From JBBWZH01 sp035544115 (lineage in GTDB: Bacteria; Actinomycetota; Actinomycetes; Mycobacteriales; CADCTP01), in the NCBI GenBank assembly GCA_963714145.1, contig OY970235.1, positions 558,001 to 622,000 of the forward strand: a stretch of 64,000 nucleotides of DNA, given 5' to 3'. Made by a program: the position numbers and the translations under genes. How positions within the stretch are numbered: the first letter of the stretch is position 1; each line of letters opens with the position of its first letter. The notes beneath the pieces were generated by a model, which worked only from the letters and a program-made list of their open reading frames with translations, did no database searches and had not been told where the DNA came from. Positions 1-8,495 of the stretch are shown piece by piece.

Positions 1-168
1 CCGATGGAGCCCAGCCCGATGGAGGCCGGCCTGGCGGAGCCGAGCCTGGCGGAGCCCAGCCCGGCGGAGGCCAGCCTGCCAGTGCCCAGCCTGGCGGAGC
101 CCGGGCTGGCGGAGGCCGGCCAGGCAGGGCCCAGCCCGGCGGAGCCCGGCCCGGTGGAGCGGGAGTGA
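1..168 (+). CDS. 3' end of an unidentified gene with a Pro/Ala/Glu repeat tail
   Basis: Only the last 55 codons are present, ending in TGA at 166-168. The frame is open from the window edge and reads an imperfect repeat around LAEPSPAEA, built from degenerate 15-base units. Such a tail is probably a disordered C-terminal extension. The stop overlaps the truB GTG as GTGA, which supports this frame and translational coupling. In the truB frame the same DNA is also open (Gly-Gly-Ala-Gln-Pro repeats), so an N-terminal extension of TruB is the alternative, though less likely because TruB proteins begin close to the GLIVVDKP motif. The gene itself cannot be named from its tail. Confidence 0.5.
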   Translation, partial: PMEPSPMEAGLAEPSLAEPSPAEASLPVPSLAEPGLAEAGQAGPSPAEPGPVERE

Positions 169-1049
169 CCCGTCCCGGCCTGATCGTGGTGGACAAGCCG
201 GCCTGCTGGACCTCGCACGACGTGGTGGCCCGGCTGCGCCGGCTCACCGGCACCCGCAAGGTCGGTCATGCCGGCACCCTGGATCCGATGGCCACCGGCG
301 TGCTGGTGATCGGCGTGGAGCGGGCCACCCGGCTGCTCGGCCATCTGGCGCTCGGCGACAAGGCGTACCGGGCCACGATCCGGCTCGGCCAGGCCACGGT
401 CACCGACGACGCCGAGGGCGAGCTGATCGGCGGCGCCAGCGCGGCCGCGGTGACCGCGGCGGAGGTGACCGCCGGCCTGGCCGCGCTGACCGGTGAGCTC
501 GATCAGGTGCCGGCCAGGGTGTCCGCGGTGAAAGTGGACGGCAAGCGGGCGTACGCCCGGGTCCGGGCCGGCGAGGAGGTGGCCCTGGCCCCGCGCCGGG
601 TCACCGTGAGCCGGCTGGAGCTGACCGCCACCCGCCGCCCGGACGGCGACCTGCTCGACCTCGACGTCGATGTGGAGTGCTCGTCCGGCACCTACATCCG
701 GGCGCTGGCCCGTGACCTCGGGGTCGCGCTCGGCGTCGGTGGCCACCTGACCGCGCTGCGCCGGACCAGGGTCGGCCCGTTCGACCTGGCGCAGGCGCTC
801 ACCCTGGAGGAACTGGCCGCCCGCGCGGACCCGGTGGCCGTCTCGCTGGACGCCGCCGTCGCCGCCGCCTTCCCGCGCCGGGACGTGGACGCGGCGGCCG
901 CCGATCGGCTCGGACACGGCGGCAAGCTCCCCCCGGCGGGGCTCGACGGCCCGTACGGCGCATTCGATCCGGATGGTCATGTCATCGCTCTCATCGAAGA
1001 GCGGGACGGGATGGCCCGACCTGTGGTTGTATTCGCCCCAGCCGGCTGA
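165..1049 (+). CDS. truB: tRNA pseudouridine(55) synthase TruB
   Basis: Converts uridine 55 in the T-loop of tRNAs to pseudouridine. The 294-residue protein opens with GLIVVDKPACWTSHDVV, and the catalytic aspartate lies in GHAGTLDPMATGVL at about residues 35-48. The KAYRATIRLG and SSGTYIRALARDLG motifs are present. The C-terminal part (VIALIEER onward) is the small domain seen in actinobacterial TruB. Length is normal. The GTG start overlaps the stop of the preceding gene as GTGA. In relatives ribF normally follows closely; here it is about 1.9 kb away, behind an inserted regulator. Confidence 0.96.
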   Translation: MTRPGLIVVDKPACWTSHDVVARLRRLTGTRKVGHAGTLDPMATGVLVIGVERATRLLGHLALGDKAYRATIRLGQATVTDDAEGELIGGASAAAVTAAEVTAGLAALTGELDQVPARVSAVKVDGKRAYARVRAGEEVALAPRRVTVSRLELTATRRPDGDLLDLDVDVECSSGTYIRALARDLGVALGVGGHLTALRRTRVGPFDLAQALTLEELAARADPVAVSLDAAVAAAFPRRDVDAAAADRLGHGGKLPPAGLDGPYGAFDPDGHVIALIEERDGMARPVVVFAPAG

Positions 1050-1290
1050 CTAACTGTTTCCTCACCTTCTTGGAGTAATGGCGACACGGGCGGTCACCTA
1101 TCATCTAGCTTCGTTACCGTAACTTTTCCAGCCGCTGTTCGTTCTCCCGAGGGTGGGGATAGCGAGCACTTGGGCGTCTGACCGGGCTGGTGTGTCGGGG
1201 GGTCGGTGGCAGTATTCTCATGACCAGTTACAGCGGTCCGAACTTCGGCCGGCTGACGACCGTGAGGTCGGCCGTACTGCGAGTAGTACC

Positions 1291-1902
1291 GTGATCCGCA
1301 TTCTTCTGGCCCACGGTCGGGCATTGCTGCGAGGCGCCCTGGCCGCGCTGTTGTGCCAAGAGGCCGATGTGGACGTGGTGGCCGAGGTCGGCGGGCTCGA
1401 TGAAGTGGTCCCGATGGCCCATCGATGTCGACCGGACCTGGTGATCCTCGATCTTGACCTTGTTGATATCGATCACCTTGCCGCGCTGAGCAATCTGAGC
1501 CGGGCACTCCCCAACAAGGCGTTACTGGTCCTGGCCGACGTCAAACAGTCGTCACTGCTGGCCAACACCGCGTCCCGCGAGCTGCCGCAGGTCGGGTTCG
1601 TCTCCAAGCAGGCGCCGCCGGCCCGGCTGGTGGAAGCGGTGCGGAAGCTGTCCAGGGGCGAGCCGACGCTGGACCCGCAACTCGCGGTCGCCGCGCTGAC
1701 CGGCCGCGGCAATCCGCTGACCACCCGGGAGCGCGAGGTACTGGTACTGGCTGCGGCCGGGGCGCCGGCGAAGGAGATCGCGGCCCGGCTGTTCCTGGCT
1801 ACCGGCACCGTGCGTAACTACCTCTCCAGCAGCATGGGCAAAACCGGCGCCCGGACCAGGATCGAGGCGATCCGGATCGCGCAAGAAGCTGGCTGGCTGT
1901 AA
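1291..1902 (+). CDS. Orphan NarL/DesR-type response regulator with degenerate receiver
   Basis: A 203-residue receiver plus LuxR helix-turn-helix protein. GTG 1291 (protein beginning VIRILLAHGRALLRGALAALL) is chosen because it starts exactly at the receiver; the frame is open upstream to 1153. The C-terminal half is a clear DesR-type HTH (LTTREREVLVLAAAG, GTVRNYLSSSMGKTGARTR). The receiver keeps the aspartate in LVILDLDLVD and the lysine in FVSKQ. The acidic pair after strand 1 is replaced by His-Gly (LLAHG where relatives have LLAED), and the Thr/Ser of strand 4 is Ala (LLVLADV). Phosphorylation is therefore doubtful, and no histidine kinase adjoins it. It probably binds DNA without phosphorylation or with another signal. 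Its codons are less GC-biased than those of truB, suggesting later acquisition. Confidence 0.85.
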   Translation: MIRILLAHGRALLRGALAALLCQEADVDVVAEVGGLDEVVPMAHRCRPDLVILDLDLVDIDHLAALSNLSRALPNKALLVLADVKQSSLLANTASRELPQVGFVSKQAPPARLVEAVRKLSRGEPTLDPQLAVAALTGRGNPLTTREREVLVLAAAGAPAKEIAARLFLATGTVRNYLSSSMGKTGARTRIEAIRIAQEAGWL

Positions 1903-2365
1903 CCGCCGACCGGTCCACCAGCCGATACCGCCCGTCTGGTCCATCCTCTCGTCGGTGCTCGGCGCCCGGCGGTAACATTGTTCCGCCATTCGGGTGGTGC
2001 TTCGCGCTTTAGTCGGCTCACCCGACCGGGCCGGTCACTGCAAAGTGGCAGCTATTTCCATAATGCTGCTGCGGCACCAGCGCATTCCAGCGGTATCTGT
2101 CACGAGTTGGTGCTGCGTTACTCATCGGTAGCGCCTGGGTTCCGCATTACCGGGGCGTGACGCAGGTACCGCAACGTTGGGCCGGTCGCCGGGATGGGGC
2201 CGGTCAACCGGGCCAACTGACGGCCGCCTCGACGACCACACGGCGCATTCTCCCGGATCGACCGGGCTTACTACGACGCGCCGCACACGACCGCGAGCCC
2301 GCCGGCACCCGCTCGATCGTTCCTGCGGACCGAGCGAGGACGCGGGCAGGGCTGACAGGGTAGCC

Positions 2366-2734
2366 GTGCACGGCACCGGCGGGCCGGCCGCGGCGAGCCG
2401 GCCGGCGCCCGGTGCGGCTCCCGCGCTAGCGGGCTGGGCTGCCGCCCTGACCGCGGCGGTCCAGCGAGCGCTGGACAGCCTTGCGGCCCTCGTCGGCGGC
2501 GGGGTCTGCTGGCTGACGTTCGTCGGCCATGACGACGAATCCTTCCGATTGGCTTGCGCTGATACGTGCCAGGCCGGATGGCGCCGGCCGCCGGGTCGGA
2601 ACACCGGGCGGCGCCGTCCAGGAAATTTGATCTCGACAACGCGGAAACTGAACGGCGAACGACCCAACCCCGCGGCGGGCTGCCGTTCGGTCAGAACCCG
2701 CCGCGGCAGCGAAGGATCAGTACCGCGCGCATGA
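2366..2734 (+). pseudogene. Possible remnant of a GAF-like protein
   Basis: The frame starting at GTG 2366 reads a short stretch, VQRALDSLAALVGGGVCWLT followed by FVGHDDESFRLAC, that resembles the first strands of a GAF domain (helix, then VxWLxF-type strand). It then runs into Arg/Pro-rich sequence with no domain and ends at 2734. I see no convincing ribosome binding site. It could be a decayed sensor gene or a chance frame. The adjacent orphan response regulator makes a lost sensor partner attractive, but this is speculation. Confidence 0.2.
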
Positions 2735-2820
2735 CCCAGTAACGGTACCCCCGGGGGTCAACCTCATAACCTCGCCGGTCCCGCCGATCCGGACGGTGGC
2801 GGGACAGGCCCGCGGGCTCG

Positions 2821-2868
2821 CGCGCACCCCGGTACAGCCGGGAACGCGCACCCCGGTACAGCCGGGAA
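2821..2868. repeat. Perfect 24-base tandem duplication upstream of ribF
   Basis: Two identical 24-base units (2821-2844 and 2845-2868), each containing CCCCGGTACAGCCGGGAA. The CCGG-TACAG-CCGG core can form a small hairpin in each copy. It ends 90 bases before the ribF GTG, so it lies in the probable leader or promoter region. Function unknown. Confidence 0.85.
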
Positions 2869-2957
2869 ACCGGGCCGGCCGGCATGGCAGGCTGGTAACC
2901 CCGGGCAGCCGCGCCGCCAGGCGTCCACCCCGGTCCGGTGATCGCGAGGAGGCCGCG

Positions 2958-3881
2958 GTGCAGCGATGGCGAGGGCTCGACGTCATCCCGTACGGGTGGG
3001 GGCGTTGCGTCCTGACCATCGGCGTGTTCGACGGCGTGCACCGCGGCCACCAGCAGATCATCACCAGGGCGGTGGAGCGCGCCCGGGAGAGTGACCTGCC
3101 CAGCGTGGTGCTCACCTTCGACCCGCACCCGAGCGAGGTGGTCCGGCCCGGCTCGCACCCGCCGGTGCTCACCACGAACCGGCGCAAGGCCGAGATCATG
3201 GCCGGCTTCGGCGTGGACGTGCTGTGCGTGCTGCCGTTCACGGTCGAGTTCAGCCGGCTCAGCCCGGCCGAGTTCGTGCACCACGCGCTGGTCGAGCGGC
3301 TGCACGCGAGCGCCGTGGTGGTGGGGGAGAACTTCCGGTTCGGCCGCCGGGCGGCCGGTGACGTGGCGATGCTGCGGACGCTGGGCGGCAGCTTCGGCTT
3401 CGCCACCGAGGGCGTCCCGCTGCTGCGCGAGGACGACGTGACGATCTCCTCCACCTACGTACGGGCCTGCATCGACGCCGGTGACGTGGGGCAGGCGGCG
3501 GTCGCGCTGGGCCGGGAGCACCGGCTGGACGGCATCGTGGTCCGCGGCGACGGGCGCGGTCGGGAGCTGGGCTACCCGACGGCGAACCTGAAGACCGAGC
3601 CGCACGCGGCGATCCCGGCGGACGGCATCTACGCCGGCCGGGTGGTGCTCGCCGGCAAGCGGCTGGCCGCGGCGGTGTCGGTCGGCACCAACCCGACGTT
3701 CGAGGGCCGGGAGCGCCGGGTGGAGGCCTACATCCTCGACTTCGACGACGACATCTACGGCGAGGAGATCGGCGTCGAGTTCACCGCCCGGGTGCGCGGG
3801 CAGGAGCGGTACGAGCGGCTGGCGGACCTGATCGAGCAGATCGGCCGGGATGTGGAGCGCACCCGCGAACTGGTCCGGTGA
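2958..3881 (+). CDS. ribF: Bifunctional riboflavin kinase / FAD synthetase
   Basis: Phosphorylates riboflavin to FMN and adenylylates FMN to FAD. The 307-residue protein has the N-terminal nucleotidyltransferase domain (TIGVFDGVHRGHQQII with the GxxHxGH-type site, then LTFDPHPSEV and VGENFRFGRRAAGD) and the C-terminal kinase domain (DGIVVRGDGRGRELGYPTAN, DGIYAGRVV, VSVGTNPTF). GTG 2958 is chosen because GAGGAGG lies about six bases upstream and the protein then starts as relatives do. The frame is open further upstream, but that part only translates the repeat region. Confidence 0.95.
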   Translation: MQRWRGLDVIPYGWGRCVLTIGVFDGVHRGHQQIITRAVERARESDLPSVVLTFDPHPSEVVRPGSHPPVLTTNRRKAEIMAGFGVDVLCVLPFTVEFSRLSPAEFVHHALVERLHASAVVVGENFRFGRRAAGDVAMLRTLGGSFGFATEGVPLLREDDVTISSTYVRACIDAGDVGQAAVALGREHRLDGIVVRGDGRGRELGYPTANLKTEPHAAIPADGIYAGRVVLAGKRLAAAVSVGTNPTFEGRERRVEAYILDFDDDIYGEEIGVEFTARVRGQERYERLADLIEQIGRDVERTRELVR

Positions 3882-3998
3882 GGCCGGTTCTGGTGAGAGT
3901 GGCCTGAGAACGCGCTGAACGGGCCGGAATTTCTGTCGTACCCCTCGGTTAGCCTTGGCTGGACCAAGCAACCGCTACCTGACCCTGAGGACTTCGCT

Positions 3999-5564
3999 AT
4001 GGCCGCACCCGCGACCTCCTCCGGCACCGCGTCGGAGACTCCACCCACCGGCCCGGCCGACCAGGGCTTGGATCGGGGCGTCCTGCTCGTCGCGTCGGTG
4101 GTCGTGCTCGGCGCGATCATGTCCATCCTCGACGTGACCGTGGTGAACGTCGCGATCAAGACGCTCGCGGTCGACTTCAACACCACCCTGTCGACGATCC
4201 AGTGGGTTGCCACCGGCTACACACTGGCGTTGGCGACTGTGATCCCGCTCACTGGCTGGGGCGCCGACCGGTTCGGCACCAAGCGGCTCTACCTGACTTC
4301 GATCATCCTGTTCGTGCTCGGGTCCGCGCTGGCCGGCACGGCCTGGAACGCCGGCTCGCTGATCTTCTTCCGGGTGCTGCAGGGCCTCGGCGGCGGCATG
4401 CTGATGCCGGTCGGCATGACGATCCTGACCCGGGCCGCCGGCCCGCAGCGGGTCGGTCGGGTGATGGCCATCATCGGCGTACCGATGCTGCTCGGCCCGA
4501 TCTTCGGCCCGATCCTCGGCGGCTGGCTGGTGGACGACTTCTCCTGGCGCTGGATCTTCTACATCAACCTGCCGATCGGCGTGCTGGCGCTGATCCTCTC
4601 GCTGCGGATCCTGCCGCGCGACGTGTCCGCCCCGAACCATCGGCTCGACCTGCTCGGCCTGGTGCTGCTCTCGCCCAGCCTGGCGCTGCTCATCTACGGG
4701 CTGGCCCAGTCCAGTTCGGCCGGCGGCTTCGGCTCGGCCAAGGCGTGGCTGCCGGCGCTGGTCGGCGCGGTGCTGCTGGTCGCCTTCGTCTGGCACGCGC
4801 TGCGCACCTCGGACGCGCTGGTCGATCTGCGGCTGTTCCTGAACCGGACGTTCACCGCGTCCAGCGTCACGCTGATCCTGATGATCATCTCGGTGTTCGG
4901 CGGGATGCTGCTGCTGCCGCTGTACCTGCAGGTGGTGCGCGGCGAGTCGGCCATGGACACCGGCCTGCTGCTGGCCCCGCAGGGCTTCGGCGCGATGCTG
5001 GCGATGCCGATCGCCGGCCGGCTCACCGACCGCACCGGGGTCGGGCGGATCGCGCCGGCCGGGCTGGCCGTGGTCGCGGTCTCGTTCCTCGGCCTGACCC
5101 AGCTCCAGGCCGACACGTCCTACTGGTTCCTCGGCGTGCTGCTGTTCATCATGGGCGTGGGCATGGGCTTCACGATGATGCCGACGTTCTCCGGGGCCAT
5201 GCAGACGCTGCGTCGGGCCAGCATCGCCCGGGCCAGCACCTCGCTGAACATCACCCAGCAGGTCGGCGCCTCGATCGGCACCGCGGTGATGAGCGTGCTG
5301 CTCACCGCGGCCATCAAGGACCGGATTCCGGGTGCGTCCGGCGGCCTGAACAGCACCGCCAGCCTGCCGCCCGAAGCCCGGGCCAAGGTCGCGCCGCCGC
5401 TGGCGGACGCGTTCGCCTCCACCTTCTGGTGGGCGCTCGGGCTGGTTCTGGTCGCGTTCGTGGTGGCGCTGGTGCTGCTACCGAAAGACAAGCCGGAGCC
5501 GGTGGAGGACGACGACGCCCCGGCCGCGGCCGCCGAGGTGGCGGGAGCAACGATGCTGGGCTGA
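3999..5564 (+). CDS. MFS drug exporter, DHA2 (EmrB/QacA) family
   Basis: A 521-residue proton-driven exporter with about 14 membrane helices. The family signature appears as SILDVTVVNVAI in helix 1, GWGADRFGTKRLYL between helices 2 and 3, and FRVLQGLGGGMLMPVGMTIL followed by GPILGGWLVDDFSWRWIFYI (motif C region, typical of DHA2). Both termini are hydrophilic and probably cytoplasmic. ATG 3999 is preceded by GAGGA. It is transcribed alone: a strong terminator hairpin follows. No regulator adjoins it, so the substrate cannot be guessed. Confidence 0.92.
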   Translation: MAAPATSSGTASETPPTGPADQGLDRGVLLVASVVVLGAIMSILDVTVVNVAIKTLAVDFNTTLSTIQWVATGYTLALATVIPLTGWGADRFGTKRLYLTSIILFVLGSALAGTAWNAGSLIFFRVLQGLGGGMLMPVGMTILTRAAGPQRVGRVMAIIGVPMLLGPIFGPILGGWLVDDFSWRWIFYINLPIGVLALILSLRILPRDVSAPNHRLDLLGLVLLSPSLALLIYGLAQSSSAGGFGSAKAWLPALVGAVLLVAFVWHALRTSDALVDLRLFLNRTFTASSVTLILMIISVFGGMLLLPLYLQVVRGESAMDTGLLLAPQGFGAMLAMPIAGRLTDRTGVGRIAPAGLAVVAVSFLGLTQLQADTSYWFLGVLLFIMGVGMGFTMMPTFSGAMQTLRRASIARASTSLNITQQVGASIGTAVMSVLLTAAIKDRIPGASGGLNSTASLPPEARAKVAPPLADAFASTFWWALGLVLVAFVVALVLLPKDKPEPVEDDDAPAAAAEVAGATMLG

Positions 5565-5572
5565 GCCGGCGC

Positions 5573-5604
5573 GGCCGGGGTGGCGGTTCGCCGCCGCCCC
5601 GGCC
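5573..5604 (+). terminator. Terminator hairpin after the MFS gene
   Basis: Arms 5573-5586 and 5591-5604 pair over 14 bases with a single G-U pair and a TTCG tetraloop, nine bases after the stop codon. There is no T-run, as is usual for high-GC actinobacteria. Confidence 0.7.
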
Positions 5605-5701
5605 CGGCTGGTAGCCTCGACGGCGCGCCGGGGTGACTCGGCGGTGTGAAGGCTGCCTTCGTGATGTGGACCGAGGGCCACACAGGAGCTAGAGGAGAAT
5701 C
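5605..5701 (+). promoter_or_regulatory. rpsO leader with two small stem-loops
   Basis: Between the terminator and rpsO lie a GAAGG-CTG-CCTTC hairpin (5648-5660) and a second pairing of TGTGG (5665-5669) with CCACA (5678-5682) directly before the AGGAG/GAGGAG ribosome binding region. Ribosomal protein S15 represses its own mRNA through leader structures in several bacteria, so an autoregulatory element is plausible. It is inferred from position only; TAGCCT at about 5612 could be the -10 element. Confidence 0.3.
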
Positions 5702-5971
5702 GTGGCGCTCGCGAGCGACGTCAAGCAGAAGATCATGACCGACTATGCGACGGTCGAGGGCGACACCGGCTCTCCCGAAGTGCAGGTCGCGATGTTGTCC
5801 CGCCGCATCTCAGACCTGACCGAGCACCTGCGGACACACAAGCACGATCACCACAGCCGGCGGGGTCTGCTGCTGCTGGTCGGTCGTCGCCGCCGCCTGC
5901 TGCAGTACCTGGCCAGAACAGACATCAACCGCTACCGGTCGCTGATCGAGCGACTCGGCCTGCGCCGGTAG
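5702..5971 (+). CDS. rpsO: 30S ribosomal protein S15
   Basis: An 89-residue primary 16S rRNA-binding protein of the small-subunit central domain. GDTGSPEVQVAMLSRRISDL, then HKHDHHSRRGLLLLVGRRRR and the ending YRSLIERLGLR are the family hallmarks. The GTG start has GAGGAG five bases upstream. It is followed by pnp, the usual rpsO-pnp pair, with a terminator-like hairpin between them. Confidence 0.98.
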   Translation: MALASDVKQKIMTDYATVEGDTGSPEVQVAMLSRRISDLTEHLRTHKHDHHSRRGLLLLVGRRRRLLQYLARTDINRYRSLIERLGLRR

Positions 5972-5976
5972 CGACT

Positions 5977-6002
5977 GAGGGAGCGGCCCACGCCGCTCCC
6001 TC
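5977..6002 (+). terminator. Hairpin between rpsO and pnp
   Basis: A perfect 10-bp stem (GAGGGAGCGG at 5977-5986 with CCGCTCCCTC at 5993-6002), a six-base loop, and TTCT just after. It starts six bases behind the rpsO stop. It may be a partial terminator setting the rpsO/pnp ratio or an RNA end protected from degradation. Confidence 0.75.
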
Positions 6003-6070
6003 TTCTCGTATGGCGGGCCGTCGGTCCGCTGGACGAGAGAGACGCCGCGTGGCTCAGCCGCGCGACCCCT

Positions 6071-6092
6071 CCGGACGGCAGCCGCCGTCCGG
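6071..6092 (+). promoter_or_regulatory. Stable hairpin in the pnp leader
   Basis: A perfect 9-bp stem, CCGGACGGC (6071-6079) with GCCGTCCGG (6084-6092), and a four-base loop, in the 280-base rpsO-pnp gap, 160 bases before the pnp start. In enterobacteria and Streptomyces the pnp leader contains an RNase III-cleaved hairpin through which PNPase limits its own synthesis. The position fits that role; the role itself is inferred. Confidence 0.5.
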
Positions 6093-6251
6093 GGACAGGT
6101 TCCGAGCCGGAGCGCTCGGCGCCGCGAGGACCGCCGGCCGGTCCTCGGTAGTAGCCCCCGGGCTCCACTGCGGACCCGGGCGCTTCGATCGAAGACCGGC
6201 AGTACGGCCCGCTGCGTCGCCCCCGGCCCGGACGACGCAGAAAGGGACATC

Positions 6252-8495
6252 GTGTCCGAAAACACAATCCATGAGGCCACCGCGACGATCGACAACGGTC
6301 AGTTCGGTAGCCGCACGATCCGGTTCGAGACCGGGCGCTTGGCCCGGCTCGCGGCCGGCTCCGCGGTCGCGTACCTCGGCGACACGGTCGTGCTCGCCGC
6401 CACCACCGCCTCGAAGGCGCCGAAGGAGCAGTTCGACTTCTTCCCGCTGACCATCGACGTGGAGGAGCGGATGTACGCGGCGGGCCGGATCCCCGGCTCG
6501 TTCTTCCGCCGCGAGGGCCGGCCCAGCGAGGACGCGATCCTCACCTGCCGGCTGACCGACCGGCCGCTGCGCCCGTCCTTCGTCAAGGGCCTGCGCAACG
6601 AGGTGCAGGTGGTCTGCACGGTGATGTCGCTGGAGCCGGACCACCTCTACGACGTGCTGGCGATCAACGCCGCGTCGATGTCGACCCAGCTGGCCGGGCT
6701 GCCGTTCAGCGGCCCGATCGGGGCGACCCGGGTGGCCCTGATCGAGGGTCACTGGGTGGCCTTCCCGACCCACTCGGAGCTGGAGCGGGCCACCTTCGAC
6801 ATGGTCGTGGCCGGCCGCGTGGTCGGCGACGCGCAGGACGCGAACGCCGAGGTCGCGATCATGATGGTCGAGGCCGAGGCGACCGCGCACACGATCGAGC
6901 TGGTCCGCAACGGCGGCACCGCGCCCACCGAGGAGGTCGTCGCGGCCGGCCTGGAGGCGTCCAAGACGTTCATCCGGGCGCTGTGCGCGGCGCAGAGCGC
7001 CGTGGCGGCCGAGGCGGCCAAGCCGACCGCCGAGTTCCCGGTCTTCCCCGAGTTCGGGGACGACGTGCTGGCCGCGCTGACCGCCAGCCCGCTGGCCGGC
7101 GAGCTGGGCCAGGCCCTGACGATCGCGGCCAAGCCGGAGCGCGAGGCGGAGCTGGACCGGATCAAGAAGGCCGCCGTCGAGCAGCTGTCCGGCGACTTCG
7201 CCGGCCGGGAGAAGGAGATCAGCGGCGCCTTCCGGGCGCTCACCAAGAAGCTGATCCGGCAGCGCATCCTGCGCGACAAGGTGCGCATCGACGGCCGCGG
7301 CGTCACCGACATCCGGCAGCTGTCCGCCGAGGTCGACGTGCTGCCCCGGGTGCACGGCTCGGCCCTGTTCGAGCGCGGCGAGACCCAGATCCTGGGCGTC
7401 ACCACGCTGAACATGCTGGGCATGGAGCAGAAGCTGGACACGCTCTCGCCGGACAAGTCCAAGCGCTACATGCACAACTACAACATGCCGCCGTACTCGA
7501 CCGGGGAGACCGGCCGGGTCGGCTCGCCGAAGCGGCGCGAGATCGGGCACGGCGCGCTGGCCGAGCGGGCGCTGATCCCGGTGCTGCCGGCGCGGGAGGA
7601 GTTCCCGTACGCGATCCGGCAGGTGTCCGAGGCGCTCGGGTCGAACGGCTCCACCTCGATGGGCTCGGTGTGCGCCAGCACGATGGCGCTGCTGAACGCG
7701 GGCGTGCCGCTCCGCGCGCCGGTCGCCGGCATCGCGATGGGCCTGGTCAGTGATGAGGTCGACGGCAAGACCGAGTACGTCGCGCTGACCGACATCCTCG
7801 GCGCCGAGGACGCCTACGGCGACATGGACTTCAAGGTCGCCGGCACCAAGGAGTTTGTCACCGCGCTGCAGCTGGACACCAAGCTGGACGGCATCCCGTC
7901 CGATGTGCTGGCCGCCGCGCTGACCCAGGCCCGGGACGCCCGCCTCTACATCCTCGACGTGATGAACGAGGCCATCGACGCGCCGGACGAGATGAGCCCG
8001 TACGCGCCGCGGGTCACCACGCTCACCATCCCGGTGGACAAGATCGGCGAGGTGATCGGCCCGAAGGGCAAGGTCATCAACGCGATCCAGGACGAGACCG
8101 GCGCCGAGATCAGCATCGAGGACGACGGCACGATCTACGTCGGTGCCGCCGACGGTCCGTCCGCGCAGGCCGCGGTCGACCGGATCAACGCGATCGCCAA
8201 CCCGCAGCTGCCGAAGGTGGGGGAGCGGTTCCTGGGCACGGTGGTGAAGACCGCCGCGTTCGGCGCGTTCGTCTCGCTGCTGCCCGGCCGGGACGGGCTG
8301 GTGCACATCAGCAAGCTCGGCAACGGCAAGCGCATCGGCAAGGTCGAGGACGTCGTGAAGGTCGGCGACAAGCTGCAGGTCGAGATCACCGACATCGACG
8401 CCCGCGGCAAGATCAGCCTGGTGCCGGTGCGTGAGGAGGCGGCCGCGGCGGCAGCCCCGGCGCCGGCGCCGGCCACGGCAGGCGCGGACCGCTAG
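6252..8495 (+). CDS. pnp: Polyribonucleotide nucleotidyltransferase (PNPase; guanosine pentaphosphate synthetase)
   Basis: A 3'-5' phosphorolytic exoribonuclease of 747 residues that in actinobacteria also has ppGpp-synthetase activity. The order is first RNase PH domain (residues about 15-150), helical linker, second RNase PH domain (from about 340; MHNYNMPPYSTGETGRVGSP, then LGSNGSTSMGSVCAST and GDMDFKVAGT), KH domain (VIGPKGKVINAIQDETGAEI) and C-terminal S1 domain (GTVVKTAAFGAFVSLLPGRD). GTG 6252 follows GAAAGGGACATC. The stop overlaps the next gene's GTG by one base, so the M16 peptidase is probably co-translated. Confidence 0.98.
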   Translation: MSENTIHEATATIDNGQFGSRTIRFETGRLARLAAGSAVAYLGDTVVLAATTASKAPKEQFDFFPLTIDVEERMYAAGRIPGSFFRREGRPSEDAILTCRLTDRPLRPSFVKGLRNEVQVVCTVMSLEPDHLYDVLAINAASMSTQLAGLPFSGPIGATRVALIEGHWVAFPTHSELERATFDMVVAGRVVGDAQDANAEVAIMMVEAEATAHTIELVRNGGTAPTEEVVAAGLEASKTFIRALCAAQSAVAAEAAKPTAEFPVFPEFGDDVLAALTASPLAGELGQALTIAAKPEREAELDRIKKAAVEQLSGDFAGREKEISGAFRALTKKLIRQRILRDKVRIDGRGVTDIRQLSAEVDVLPRVHGSALFERGETQILGVTTLNMLGMEQKLDTLSPDKSKRYMHNYNMPPYSTGETGRVGSPKRREIGHGALAERALIPVLPAREEFPYAIRQVSEALGSNGSTSMGSVCASTMALLNAGVPLRAPVAGIAMGLVSDEVDGKTEYVALTDILGAEDAYGDMDFKVAGTKEFVTALQLDTKLDGIPSDVLAAALTQARDARLYILDVMNEAIDAPDEMSPYAPRVTTLTIPVDKIGEVIGPKGKVINAIQDETGAEISIEDDGTIYVGAADGPSAQAAVDRINAIANPQLPKVGERFLGTVVKTAAFGAFVSLLPGRDGLVHISKLGNGKRIGKVEDVVKVGDKLQVEITDIDARGKISLVPVREEAAAAAAPAPAPATAGADR

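Larger units (their letters stand above)
1903..2957. other. About 1 kb without a confident gene between the orphan regulator and ribF
   Basis: No frame here has a recognisable full-length product. The first 250 bases are visibly richer in A/T than the surroundings. The middle carries a possible gene remnant (2366-2734) and the end a 24-base tandem repeat just before ribF. Several overlapping frames are open on both strands only because of high GC. With the regulator before it, this forms an interruption of about 1.9 kb in the usual truB-ribF neighbourhood. Confidence 0.6.

Noticed and set aside
1113..1123. GTTAC-C-GTAAC palindrome before the orphan regulator
   Set aside because: Too short to assign, and a different GTTAC/GTAAC pair at 63754 has other spacing, so no shared regulator is implied.
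3954..3968. CTTGG-CTGGA-CCAAG dyad before the MFS gene
   Set aside because: Only five-base arms and no adjacent regulator gene; could be chance.
6054..8306. A 750-codon minus-strand frame opposite pnp
   Set aside because: Antisense shadow of pnp with Arg/Asp/His-rich composition.
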